A stretch of DNA of 64,000 nt from Candidatus Coprovivens excrementavium. Its GTDB lineage: Bacteria; Bacillota_I; Bacilli_A; RF39; UBA660. The notes under the pieces are model-generated. The model ran no database searches, was not told the DNA's origin, and saw nothing but the letters and a program-made list of their open reading frames with translations. Positions 26,969 through 35,983 of the stretch are shown one piece after another. Every line of letters starts with the position of its first letter. Position 1 is the stretch's first letter. The stretch is from assembly GCA_944363975.1 (NCBI GenBank), contig CALVVU010000001.1, positions 1 to 64,000 on the forward strand, in the 5' to 3' direction. Made by a program: the position numbers and the translations under genes.

Positions 26969-27845
26969 TAAGAGCTTTTTTTATGATGTTTTGATCTATT
27001 TTAAGTAGTTTAGATGCTTCTTCAATAGAGAAACCTTGTTCTATTAGATTGATGGCTGAGATACATTTTCCTTGTTCTACCCCTTGTTCTAAGCCTTGTT
27101 CTTTTCCCTCTTTTATGCCTTGTTCTAAGCCTTCTTTTCTTGCTTCCATGGCAATTTCTTTATGAAGAGATTCAAGATATTCACCATAGTCGTAAGTTGG
27201 AACATTAGGATCAATTGCTATCTTATGTAACATCTCCATTATATCTTTCCTTTCTTTATTATCTTTAATATATTTTTGCATTTCTTCATAACTAGTACAT
27301 GTGAATAATGATAAATCATTATAAATATCTTCATATTCATCATAACATAGTTTTTTAGCTCTTGGTAGATAAACGTCATAGACAATGATAGAATGTTTTG
27401 TTAAATTATATTGCTTATCATATAAGGTATATTTACTTATTAAGATATCTTTATTTTGATGGTAGTAACCATTTAAATTAATTTGAATAACGTCTATATT
27501 ATGAAGATATTTATTTTTATCATTATGTTTATAATATTCAGCTGCTAGTTTAAATAAGTAAGATAGATTCTTATTATTAGTAGTTTTCTTTAATTTAGGA
27601 TTTAATTCAATATTTATTATTCTTGATTTATCTTTTGATACTAAGAGAATATCTACTCTACTAGCTATACTATTTTTAGATTTTAATGGTAGTTCATTAA
27701 TGGTAAGAAGATAATCTTTAATATCATAATTAGTAATATATTTAATAATGCGATTTAAAAAAATATTAGTATATTCATGATTACTTGTCCATAAAGTTTT
27801 AAAGATTCGATCATACATTAATGATGCAAAATACTTTGTTTCCAT
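26955..27845 (-). CDS. Rpn family PD-(D/E)XK nuclease (recombination-promoting nuclease/putative transposase)
   Basis: 296 aa. YDRIFKTLW at the start, SRVDILLVSKDKSRIINIELNP (the D-ExN nuclease core, about residues 63-84) and a Gln/Glu/Gly repeat near the C-terminus (GLEQGIKEGKEQGLEQGVEQG) are typical of the Rpn/DUF family of PD-(D/E)XK proteins. Related Rpn proteins cut DNA and some have been proposed to act in phage defence. It separates the initiating transferase gene from the rest of the polysaccharide operon. AAGGAGG precedes the ATG. Confidence 0.82.
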   Translation of the reverse strand: METKYFASLMYDRIFKTLWTSNHEYTNIFLNRIIKYITNYDIKDYLLTINELPLKSKNSIASRVDILLVSKDKSRIINIELNPKLKKTTNNKNLSYLFKLAAEYYKHNDKNKYLHNIDVIQINLNGYYHQNKDILISKYTLYDKQYNLTKHSIIVYDVYLPRAKKLCYDEYEDIYNDLSLFTCTSYEEMQKYIKDNKERKDIMEMLHKIAIDPNVPTYDYGEYLESLHKEIAMEARKEGLEQGIKEGKEQGLEQGVEQGKCISAINLIEQGFSIEEASKLLKIDQNIIKKALKKDN

Positions 27846-27983
27846 GGGACCTCCTTCTACTATATACCTTATCTATTTAGTAGGTATATCCTTGAAGAAG
27901 TATTTATTTTTTTCTTACATATGTAGTTACTCCTTTCTATTTGTATTATTATAGATAAAGAGTTAATTTCCTTTTAAAAAACA

Positions 27984-28010
27984 AAAAAAATGCAAATTAA
28001 TTGCATTTTA
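27984..28010 (-). terminator. Terminator of the cpsC-cpsD-transferase unit
   Basis: ATGCAA/TTGCAT stem followed by T8 on the minus strand, starting at the stop of the sugar transferase gene. Confidence 0.75.
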
Positions 28011-28667
28011 TTCTGCACCTTTGTGACCAAAGACAGCACTAAAGGTTTTAAAAAATATTTTGATATCCATTCTTAAACCACAATGATTAGAATAGAATTG
28101 TTCTAATTTTAATCTTCCTTTAAAAGAAATGTCTGATCTTCCTGATACTTGCCAATAACCTGTAATACCTGGTTTAGTTTTAATAATATCATGATAATAT
28201 TCACCCATATCTTCTTTTTCTCTTGGTAAATAAGGACGATTTCCAATTAATGACATATCACCTTTTAGAACATTTAATAATTGTGGTAGTTCATCTATTG
28301 AATATCTTCTTATGAATTTACCTATTTTAGTAATACGAGGGTCATCTTTTAGTTTTTTATTTTCTTTATATTCTTTAGCCATTTCTTCATTTTCAGCTAA
28401 CATCTTATATAAAACCTCATCGGCATTAGGAACCATTGATCTAAATTTATAAAATTTAAATTCTTTACCATTTTTACCGATGCGATTTTGAGTAAAGATT
28501 ATTTTACCAAAATCACCATGACATATTGAAACTATTTTTATAATAAGCATTATTGGAATTAGAACAATTAAACCTATTATTCCAACAATAATATCAAAGA
28601 ATCTTTTGATAGTTAGATAAAGTGCTTCTTTGATTCCTATTGCTTGAATATCTACTGCTTCATTCAT
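28008..28667 (-). CDS. Initiating sugar transferase (polyprenyl-phosphate phosphoglycosyl transferase)
   Basis: About 219 aa. One N-terminal hydrophobic hairpin (FFDIIVGIIGLIVLIPIMLIIKIVSI), then FTQNRIGKNGKEFKFYKFRSMVPNAD, FIRRYSIDELPQLLNVLKGDMSLIGNRPYLP and GITGYWQVSGRSDISF, the small monotopic transferase core of the WbaP/CpsE type. It loads the first sugar-phosphate onto undecaprenyl phosphate. The ATG at 28667 (AGGGGTG upstream) is preferred to the GTG at 28679. Downstream of cpsD with a short gap. Confidence 0.92.
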   Translation of the reverse strand: MNEAVDIQAIGIKEALYLTIKRFFDIIVGIIGLIVLIPIMLIIKIVSICHGDFGKIIFTQNRIGKNGKEFKFYKFRSMVPNADEVLYKMLAENEEMAKEYKENKKLKDDPRITKIGKFIRRYSIDELPQLLNVLKGDMSLIGNRPYLPREKEDMGEYYHDIIKTKPGITGYWQVSGRSDISFKGRLKLEQFYSNHCGLRMDIKIFFKTFSAVFGHKGAE

Positions 28668-28715
28668 GTATAAATACACCCCTATACTATTTTTATACTT
28701 ATGATTTTGTTCTTT

Positions 28716-29426
28716 TTAATCTATCTTTTTACTACTATAGTAATCATTTGCATAATAGGAATAATAACTACTTCCTTTAACGCTAGCTTTATTAATAATT
28801 ACACCATCTATTTTACTATTAGCTGTTTCAAATACTTTTTTAGCTCTTTCTAGTAATTCTATTGGTGTTTCACCACTAGATACAACAACAACATTAGCAT
28901 CAGCATGTTTTAACATTACTTGAGTGTCACTAATACCTAAGATTGGTGCACAGTCAAGAATTATAATATCATAGTGTTTTCTCAATTCCTTAATAACTTC
29001 TTCATTATTCTTAGATGCTAATAATTCAATTGGATTTGGAGGAGTTGGACCTGTTGGAATTAAATCAATATTTTTTACTTCTGTTTTAACAACATAACGA
29101 CTCATTTTTATTTCATCTTTATAATTTAATATTAAATTTGAATAACCACTATTAGTTTGGTTCATAACATTAAAAATTTCATGTTGACGACCACGACGTA
29201 AGTCACAGTCGATAATTAAAACTTTTTTACCATCTTGAGCGTAGGCAACGGCTAAGTTAGCAGAAACAAATGATTTTCCATTTCCAGCTTCTGGTGAAGT
29301 AAGTAAAATAGTTTTTAGCTCTTTATCAATAGCAGAAAATTGTAAATTAGTACGAATACTTTTGATTGATTCACTAAACATTGATTTAGGATTAATATTA
29401 ATTATCAAGTCTGTTTTATTATTCAT
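28716..29426 (-). CDS. CpsD/CapB-type tyrosine kinase
   Basis: About 236 aa BY-kinase: Walker A SPEAGNGKSFVSANLA, Walker A' VLIIDCDLRRGRQHE, Walker B IIILDCAPIL, and a C-terminal Tyr cluster (SYYSYYANDYYSS) for autophosphorylation. It works with the membrane activator CpsC directly upstream (overlapping or abutting) to control chain length and export. No CpsB-type phosphatase is seen in the window. The ATG at 29426 with AGGTGA upstream is preferred over the GTG at 29435. Confidence 0.92.
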   Translation of the reverse strand: MNNKTDLIININPKSMFSESIKSIRTNLQFSAIDKELKTILLTSPEAGNGKSFVSANLAVAYAQDGKKVLIIDCDLRRGRQHEIFNVMNQTNSGYSNLILNYKDEIKMSRYVVKTEVKNIDLIPTGPTPPNPIELLASKNNEEVIKELRKHYDIIILDCAPILGISDTQVMLKHADANVVVVSSGETPIELLERAKKVFETANSKIDGVIINKASVKGSSYYSYYANDYYSSKKID

Positions 29427-29435
29427 TCTATTCAC

Positions 29436-30122
29436 CTACTTCTTTTCTTTATATTTTACTCTTGGAACAATACCAAACACTGGTAAACCAAGTTTTTTCT
29501 CTACTTCTTCGGCACTCTTAATTGTTGTATCAAAATAATAAACAACAAAGACAGCACCACATGATAAAACAATACCAACTAATAAGTAAATAACTAGGTC
29601 TTTAACCATATTTATATTATATGGTTCTTCAGCTTCTTCAGCGACATCTATAACACTTACGTTTTGTAAACGATAAATGTCTTTTATTTCTTCACCAAAT
29701 ACTTTAACTACTTCATTGGCTATATCAGCTGCTAAAGCCTTATCTTGATCTTTAACAACAACTTTAATTATTTCAGTTTCAGAAGCGTTAGAAACTGTTA
29801 TATTATCTAATAATTCATCAATTGTATAATTAAGAGATAAATTCTTAATAACTTTATCAGCTATTCTTCTTGATTTAACTATTTCACTATATGTTGATAC
29901 TAAACTTTGATTTAAATTAACATCACTTTGAGTAGTTGTTCCCCCACCTGATGTACCATCATCACTTACTAAAACGACTGTTGTTTCAGATTGATACATA
30001 GGTTTTTTTAGAAATATTGAATAAATACAACCTACTACTAAGACAGCTAAGATGATAATAATAACAATTAAAATGCGTTCTTTAATATAATCAAATAATT
30101 CTTTTAAATTAATTTCTTCCAT
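29436..30122 (-). CDS. CpsC/CapA-type chain-length regulator (Wzz family)
   Basis: 228 aa with transmembrane segments near residues 16-33 and 172-195, flanking an extracytoplasmic domain (YQSETTVVLVSDDGTSGGGTTTQ...VSTYSEIVKSRRIADKVIKNL). It is the activator of the CpsD kinase, controls polymer length, and is the first gene of the conserved cps block. AGGGAT lies upstream of the ATG. Confidence 0.92.
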   Translation of the reverse strand: MEEINLKELFDYIKERILIVIIIILAVLVVGCIYSIFLKKPMYQSETTVVLVSDDGTSGGGTTTQSDVNLNQSLVSTYSEIVKSRRIADKVIKNLSLNYTIDELLDNITVSNASETEIIKVVVKDQDKALAADIANEVVKVFGEEIKDIYRLQNVSVIDVAEEAEEPYNINMVKDLVIYLLVGIVLSCGAVFVVYYFDTTIKSAEEVEKKLGLPVFGIVPRVKYKEKK

Positions 30123-30275
30123 AAATAAATCCCTTCCAACTCCTTAAAACATTTTTATTTACATAACGAAGATAATATATCATTTTTTGACAAAAAAATA
30201 AATAAAAATTTTTATACGTTTTTATAATATCACGAAATATTATATTTTGATAGCAAAATTAAATATATTTTAAAA

Positions 30276-30303
30276 AAAATATTATAGATATACTATAATA
30301 TTT
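30276..30303 (-). terminator. Terminator of the HD-domain gene
   Basis: AATATTATAG/CTATAATATT stem with T8 on the minus strand, immediately at the stop codon. Confidence 0.75.
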
Positions 30304-30802
30304 ATCTAGGTAGCCTAATTATTTCAAATAAGAATAGAAAGTATATACCAACATATAAAGAAGCCTTAAATCTTAACATCTCATATGTACTAACAGCTTT
30401 GTCAACTCCTGATACTAACCATGATTCTTTATATTTAGGAATAACTTTAGTACAAGGAAACATATGTGATTTTATAATATCTTGTTGTACTTCATTTAAA
30501 TCGAAATATTTTAAACTATTTTCTAAAGCAACACTAGGATGTTCACCTAATTTTTCATGACCTTTTTCAGATGCTAAGTCTTTATCAATATAGAAGTCAT
30601 GTAATAAAGCTGCTCTTGTTATTTCATCAGTCTTTTGACTATTAAATAAATTACATATTTTATATGTCCATTTGGCAACACGCATAGAATGGTCATATCT
30701 TGAAATACCATGATGTAATTCTTTATTTAAACTTTTAAATTTATTATTCTTAATTATATCCTCGATTAAGGAGTTAAAATCTTCACTTTGATTAATATTC
30801 AT
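30302..30802 (-). CDS. HD-domain phosphohydrolase
   Basis: 166 aa. His in HSMRVAKWTYKI, the HD pair in ALLHDFYIDKD and a further His in IIKSHMFP make up the metal-dependent HD fold. It resembles small HD hydrolases (YqeK/PF01966 type), so nucleotide hydrolysis is likely, but the substrate is unknown. A hydrophobic C-terminal segment (ASLYVGIYFLFLFEII) may attach it to the membrane. The ATG at 30802 with GAGGTGA is preferred to 30853. Confidence 0.8.
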   Translation of the reverse strand: MNINQSEDFNSLIEDIIKNNKFKSLNKELHHGISRYDHSMRVAKWTYKICNLFNSQKTDEITRAALLHDFYIDKDLASEKGHEKLGEHPSVALENSLKYFDLNEVQQDIIKSHMFPCTKVIPKYKESWLVSGVDKAVSTYEMLRFKASLYVGIYFLFLFEIIRLPR

Positions 30803-30929
30803 CTTAATCACCTCAGACTTCGCCATTATAACATATATAGACAGATTTGGCAAATTTGTATATTATAGTATATTCTTATTGTAGTATATTTTTTATTATT
30901 TGGAAATATTTTTTTATTTTGATTGTCAA

Positions 30930-32453
30930 TTAATTAGTTAAATTAAGATTATTAGATTCTTCTTTTTGACGAGATTTATAGTTAAAAGCATAGTTTAATA
31001 AACTTAAACATAAAATATTACTTAAAGTTTTTAAAGTAATTGTTGCTCTTATTTTATTTTTATAAGCTATTTTAACTAATGAATTATTATTTATATAACC
31101 AATATTTACTAGAGTATCTTCAGCCTGAGTAGGAAAATTATCCCATTCATAGGAAGATAATTTTATTTCATCAGGGTCAAAATTATAAAAATATAATATA
31201 TCTTCTTTACCATCTTTTATAATTTCACTAGCTGTAGCATCAGTTATTATACATAGTTCATTATTTATCATAGCTATGGTATCATTATCTAAATTAGTTA
31301 AATCATAACATTTTAGTTCATTATCTTGGTAGATAAGATTCCAAGTATGATTATCACTATATAATTGATAATTAATTAATCCAAGACGATTAGCTAATGC
31401 TTTAAATAAACAAGCGTAGTTTATACAAACAGCATTTTCTTCTGTTAAAGCTTTTTTAATTGGCTCTAAGTTATATTCATGAACTAAGTCTATATTTTCT
31501 TCTTCACTATTTAAAACATTTTCATCATACTTTAATTTTTCTAAAATATAGATAGTTATATAACGGATTTTATCTTCATTAGATAGATTATCTTTTAATA
31601 AGTCATTAGCTATATTATCTAGTTTTGTTATTTCGTCGCCATAAATAATTTTATCTTCATTACTTAGAGGTAATTGTTCTAATATTTCATTATTTAACCA
31701 GATAGGACAATAATCATCTAATTCAATAGTTTCTAAATTAGGTAATTCAGTTAAAATATAAGGATTTGAAATATTAGAACATAGTAATAAATATATCTCT
31801 TTTAAATTAAGACAATCTTTAAAAGTATTTAAATCTAAGATAGCATCTCCTAATAAAATAAAATTTTCTAAAATAGATGGATTTTTTAAATTTAAATTAT
31901 TAAAAGATGTACTAACAAAAGAAAGACTCTTACAATAGTAAGGAGTTATAAAGCGATTATCAGAACAACTACTATAATAAATAAATAAGCCTTCGATAGA
32001 GTTTGGTAAATACTCAGTATTATGTAGAGTACAATTATTAATTTCTAAATAATAAAGATTCTGATTATATTGTAAATCTTGAAGATTAAGATCATTATCA
32101 TTAATAGTAATACTATATAAATTAGGAAGATATTTTAAATCACTTAAATCGTTGTTATCTAAATTATTAATAGTTAATTCAGTTATATTACTTAGTTTAT
32201 CTTTAGTAAGAGGTTCTCCAACTAAAGATACTAAGATATTATATATTTCTTGATTATTAATAATAATCTCATTAGAAGAAGATATTTTAGTTAATTCATT
32301 ATTAAAATATATATTATTACTTAGATCTTCTTGAGTATATGGAATATTTTCGATATTAAGTGGTGTTGTAACTGTTGCTAAAGCAACAGCTAAACTGGTA
32401 ATAATTAAGCCTTTTTTAATACTGTGGCTTAATTTATATTTTTTAGTTTTCAT
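30930..32453 (-). CDS. Secreted LRR protein with transglutaminase-like domain
   Basis: 507 aa. Signal peptide (KKGLIITSLAVALATVTTP), then about 8-9 irregular leucine-rich repeats (residues 88-250; e.g. LSDLKYLPNLYSITI) and a transglutaminase-like core with Cys343 (AVCINYA), His369 (DNHTW) and Asp384 (CYDLT). The C-terminus has a weak hydrophobic stretch. Transglutaminase-core proteins of this type can cross-link, cleave or bind peptides at the cell surface. A full paralogue lies directly upstream. Substrate unknown. Confidence 0.75.
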   Translation of the reverse strand: MKTKKYKLSHSIKKGLIITSLAVALATVTTPLNIENIPYTQEDLSNNIYFNNELTKISSSNEIIINNQEIYNILVSLVGEPLTKDKLSNITELTINNLDNNDLSDLKYLPNLYSITINDNDLNLQDLQYNQNLYYLEINNCTLHNTEYLPNSIEGLFIYYSSCSDNRFITPYYCKSLSFVSTSFNNLNLKNPSILENFILLGDAILDLNTFKDCLNLKEIYLLLCSNISNPYILTELPNLETIELDDYCPIWLNNEILEQLPLSNEDKIIYGDEITKLDNIANDLLKDNLSNEDKIRYITIYILEKLKYDENVLNSEEENIDLVHEYNLEPIKKALTEENAVCINYACLFKALANRLGLINYQLYSDNHTWNLIYQDNELKCYDLTNLDNDTIAMINNELCIITDATASEIIKDGKEDILYFYNFDPDEIKLSSYEWDNFPTQAEDTLVNIGYINNNSLVKIAYKNKIRATITLKTLSNILCLSLLNYAFNYKSRQKEESNNLNLTN

Positions 32454-32511
32454 AAAAATCCCCTTTGGTGAAATGTATTATACGATGGTTGATAATTTTC
32501 GTCAAAAATTA

Positions 32512-33984
32512 TCACCTCTTGATAAGTTTTTTAGGTTTTAAAGCTATACCTAATAATAAAGTACTTAATATAATTATTTGAATAATTTTTTTGGTTACAA
32601 ATTCTTTATTATCAACTAAATTATGATAAAAAGGAAATGTATTTTTATTAAAGATAAAATCATCTATAGATAAAGAATCCATATTATAATAACCTATTTC
32701 ATTAGATATAGAATAATCTATGATAGGTGTTTGAGTATTAGAATAACTTGATTCGTCAGATAAAGATGTAAAATGATAATATGGTAAATTATCAGAACTA
32801 TTTAAACTATTTAGAACTTCTTCATTATTATAAGAATCTAAAAAAGTTAAATCATAGTAATATAAATCATTATCTAAATTAACACAATTCCAAGCATGAA
32901 TATCGTTGCTTATTTCATAAGATTCAAGACCAAAACGATTAGCTAAAGCTTGAAATAAACAAGCGTAATTTACACATATAATACCATCTTCTCTACTTAG
33001 AGAAGTAATAGGTTTTTCATTATATGATAAAGCTATTTCATTATCTATATCTTCACTATTAGATACTTCTTCATTATAATAATAATTACTAATTATATAA
33101 GAAGTAATACTCTTTATTTTATCTTCATCAGATAAAGATGAATCATTTAACATATTATATATATTATCTATAATAATAAGAGAATTAGAAATACTATCTT
33201 TAGTACTCTTAGAGACTGGTAAAGTATTTAATATATCTTGATTAAGCCATATAGAAGCATATTCATCTAATTCAAGATTCTTTAAAGATGGTAAACTACT
33301 TAAGACATATGGATCCTTAATACTAGAACAATGTAATATATTAAGATTCTTTAAATTAAGACATTCTTCAATATCTAATAAAGATATATAACTATTACCT
33401 ACTAGATATAAATCTTTTAAATTAGATGGATTTTTTAAATCTAGTTTAGAGATGGGAGATTGATGAAGAATAAGATTCTCTAAATTATAGGGAGTTGTTA
33501 AAGTACCAAGAGGTATTTGACTATTTATAATATATAAACAAGATAAACTATTAGGTAAATACTCTGAATTATAAATATTACAATTAGATAATTCTAAAGA
33601 ATTTAATTCTTGATTATACTTTAAATCACTTAAATCAATAGTATTATTTTTAATAATAAGAAATTTTAAATTAGTTAAATATTTTAAATCACTTAGATCG
33701 TTGTTAGATAAAGGTTGATCGATAACTAAAGTCTTAATATCTTTAATACTATTAGTATTTAAATTATCTACTTTAGAAGATACAATATTAAATAATTCAA
33801 TATTTTGAAAAGTAATAGAATCTAAATTATTTAAATATTCTATTTCATTATGAAATTCTTCATTAGAAGGAGAAATATTACTAGATATATTAGAAGCTTT
33901 AGCTTCGGGAGTAAAAAGAATAATACTTCCACTAACAAGAGATGCTATGATAATATTTTTAACTAATTTATATTTCTTTTTCAT
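32512..33984 (-). CDS. Membrane-anchored LRR protein with transglutaminase-like domain, paralogue
   Basis: 490 aa. Signal peptide or anchor (KNIIIASLVSGSIILFTPEAKA), LRR region about residues 80-240, transglutaminase-like triad Cys337 (IICVNYA), His363 (DIHAW), Asp378 (YYYDLT), and a clear C-terminal membrane helix (IIQIIILSTLLLGIALKP) with a Lys/Arg tail. It is about 60 nt upstream of its paralogue; the two probably arose by tandem duplication and may be coexpressed. Confidence 0.75.
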   Translation of the reverse strand: MKKKYKLVKNIIIASLVSGSIILFTPEAKASNISSNISPSNEEFHNEIEYLNNLDSITFQNIELFNIVSSKVDNLNTNSIKDIKTLVIDQPLSNNDLSDLKYLTNLKFLIIKNNTIDLSDLKYNQELNSLELSNCNIYNSEYLPNSLSCLYIINSQIPLGTLTTPYNLENLILHQSPISKLDLKNPSNLKDLYLVGNSYISLLDIEECLNLKNLNILHCSSIKDPYVLSSLPSLKNLELDEYASIWLNQDILNTLPVSKSTKDSISNSLIIIDNIYNMLNDSSLSDEDKIKSITSYIISNYYYNEEVSNSEDIDNEIALSYNEKPITSLSREDGIICVNYACLFQALANRFGLESYEISNDIHAWNCVNLDNDLYYYDLTFLDSYNNEEVLNSLNSSDNLPYYHFTSLSDESSYSNTQTPIIDYSISNEIGYYNMDSLSIDDFIFNKNTFPFYHNLVDNKEFVTKKIIQIIILSTLLLGIALKPKKLIKR

Positions 33985-34035
33985 AGATATTTTCCTTTCA
34001 AGTAATATATTGTACTCAGAGATTATTTTTTGTCA

Positions 34036-34065
34036 AAAATAAAGTAGCTATTGCTACTTTATTTT
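34036..34065 (-). terminator. Terminator of gltX
   Basis: AAAATAAAGTAGC/GCTACTTTATTTT stem with T run on the minus strand; the TAG stop at 34056-34054 is inside it. Confidence 0.8.
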
Positions 34066-35706
34066 AGATAGACGTTCTTTTATACGAGATTTACCTAATA
34101 ATTTAAGAATTATATATAAATCAGGTGTTTGTGTTAGAGTTGTTATAGATACTCTAATAATATTAGAGATATCTGCAACACTTCCTTTATACTTAGATGG
34201 ATTTTCTTTATATTCTTTCATATTAGAACAATATCCTAATTTATCAGTTAATTCTTTCATTTTATTAAACCAAGTATCTTTATCATCTTCTTCGTTATAA
34301 TAATCATTAAAGTAAGATGTTAAGACTTCGTTAATGTCTTCTTTAGAATATTTAGAATCAAAATTATATGTTACATCAGTAAATAATTCATCATACATAT
34401 ACCAGATTTGACCTTTTATTTCAGATAATGAAGCATAGTCTTTACGTGGTTTCTTTTGTTCTCTTTCAATATTAAGAACTGAAATAGTATAATCTTTATA
34501 TTTATTTATTAAATTATTAAAATCTTTATCATATTCTGAAGACCAAGTATCTAATAAATTAAATACTTCTGTAGCTTTTAATTTAGATAGATAGTTTTTA
34601 GATATGTTATCTAGTTTATCTAAATCGAATAAAGCTCCAGAAGATGACATTTTTTTAGGAGAAAAGTCAAAGTCAGTAAATGGAGCATCAGGATGACCTT
34701 CACGCCATTGTTCATAGTTTGAATTAGCAATAGTCATTATAGCTTCAATAACTGAATATATTGGATATCCTTTTTCTTCATAATAAGTCATACGAGCTTC
34801 AGGATCTAGACGTTTAGATATCTTTCTTATCTTATCACCATCTTTTTTAAGAATTAATGGAGTATGAATATACTTAGGCATTTTAAAACCAAAAGTTTTA
34901 AATAACTCGTAATGAATTGGAATAGAACTTATCCATTCTTGACCACGAACTACATGAGTAGTACGCATTAAATGATCATCTACTAAATGAGCAAAGTGAT
35001 ATGTTGGTAATAAATTAGATGATTTCATAATAGGAATATCAATATCATTTTCAGGAAATTCCATTTCACCATTAGCTAAATCATTAAATTTAAATTTACG
35101 ATTAAAATCTCCAGTACTCTTTAATCTAATAGTATATTTTTCACCATTTTTAATACGTTCAGCAGCTTCATCAGGAGTTAAATTACGATACTTAGCATAT
35201 CTTCCATAGATACCTATTCTTCTTTTATCTTTAGTTTGGGCTTCTCTTATAGAATCCATTTCTTCTTGTGTTAAGAAACAAGGATATGCTTTACCTTCAA
35301 TTATTAAATGTTTAATAAAAGCATGATATATTTCTTTTCTTTCTGATTGAATATAAGGACCATATTCGCCTTTTATTTCTTGAGTATCACGATATTCATA
35401 CTCATCAGGATTCATATTATAATGTTGTAAGACATGTCTTATATACTCAACTGCTCCTTCTATTTCGCGGGCTGAATCTGTATCTTCATTACGAAGATAG
35501 AATACACCATTATTTTGTTTGGCCATTACATAGTCAATTGTTGCTGACATAAAATTACCAATATGCATAAATCCTGTTGGAGATGGAGCATAACGTGTTA
35601 CTTTAGCTCCTTCCTTTAAATTTCTTTCAGGGTACATTGCTTCATAGTCAGCAACTGTTTTAGTGATATTAGGAAATATCAAATCTGCTAAATCTTTTGT
35701 CGTCAT
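34054..35706 (-). CDS. gltX: Glutamate--tRNA ligase
   Basis: 550 aa class I synthetase. The HIGH motif appears as YAPSPTGFMHIGN (about 39-51) and KMSKS as RKISKRLDPE (about 293-302). RNEDTDS, YEYRDTQEIKGEYGPYIQSER and VVRGQEWISSIP are typical for GluRS. It charges tRNA-Glu. Expression is controlled by the T-box leader directly upstream. A tRNA-Glu(CTC) gene lies 2 kb away. Confidence 0.93.
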   Translation of the reverse strand: MTTKDLADLIFPNITKTVADYEAMYPERNLKEGAKVTRYAPSPTGFMHIGNFMSATIDYVMAKQNNGVFYLRNEDTDSAREIEGAVEYIRHVLQHYNMNPDEYEYRDTQEIKGEYGPYIQSERKEIYHAFIKHLIIEGKAYPCFLTQEEMDSIREAQTKDKRRIGIYGRYAKYRNLTPDEAAERIKNGEKYTIRLKSTGDFNRKFKFNDLANGEMEFPENDIDIPIMKSSNLLPTYHFAHLVDDHLMRTTHVVRGQEWISSIPIHYELFKTFGFKMPKYIHTPLILKKDGDKIRKISKRLDPEARMTYYEEKGYPIYSVIEAIMTIANSNYEQWREGHPDAPFTDFDFSPKKMSSSGALFDLDKLDNISKNYLSKLKATEVFNLLDTWSSEYDKDFNNLINKYKDYTISVLNIEREQKKPRKDYASLSEIKGQIWYMYDELFTDVTYNFDSKYSKEDINEVLTSYFNDYYNEEDDKDTWFNKMKELTDKLGYCSNMKEYKENPSKYKGSVADISNIIRVSITTLTQTPDLYIILKLLGKSRIKERLSKIK

Positions 35707-35722
35707 ATTATCAATCCTTTCT

Positions 35723-35942
35723 TTAATAAAAAAAGTTCATGAATATAAGGACGCTTTAGCGCGGTACCACCTTATTTCATGAACGATGTCATACACTTTA
35801 ATCTTAACGTGATTTAACCGGAATACCTTGTATACAGTATTCAACTCCAAAGTTTCTTCTATTCGGATATATGTTCTTTTTCCACCAACTAAGAACTCTC
35901 TATAATATAAGAACGAATATACTACTCTTTTTCTTCGTTTGT
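35723..35942 (-). promoter_or_regulatory. T-box riboswitch of gltX
   Basis: The T-box sequence AAGGTGGTACCGCG is at 35773-35760, in the antiterminator. The competing terminator GTTCATGAAATAAGG/CCTTATATTCATGAAC + T7 spans about 35785-35730. Stem I has AGAGAG and GTTGGTGGAA, with a GAA triplet before ACTTTGGAG fitting a Glu specifier. Uncharged tRNA-Glu would turn gltX on. Confidence 0.9.
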
Positions 35943-35948
35943 GTCTTT

Positions 35949-35977
35949 ATTATAAACATAACTTTTATAAATGTCAA
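35949..35977 (-). promoter_or_regulatory. Promoter of the gltX T-box leader
   Basis: TTGACA (35977-35972) and TATAAT (35954-35949), 17-bp spacer, both at consensus, minus strand. Confidence 0.85.
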
Positions 35978-35983
35978 AGGATT

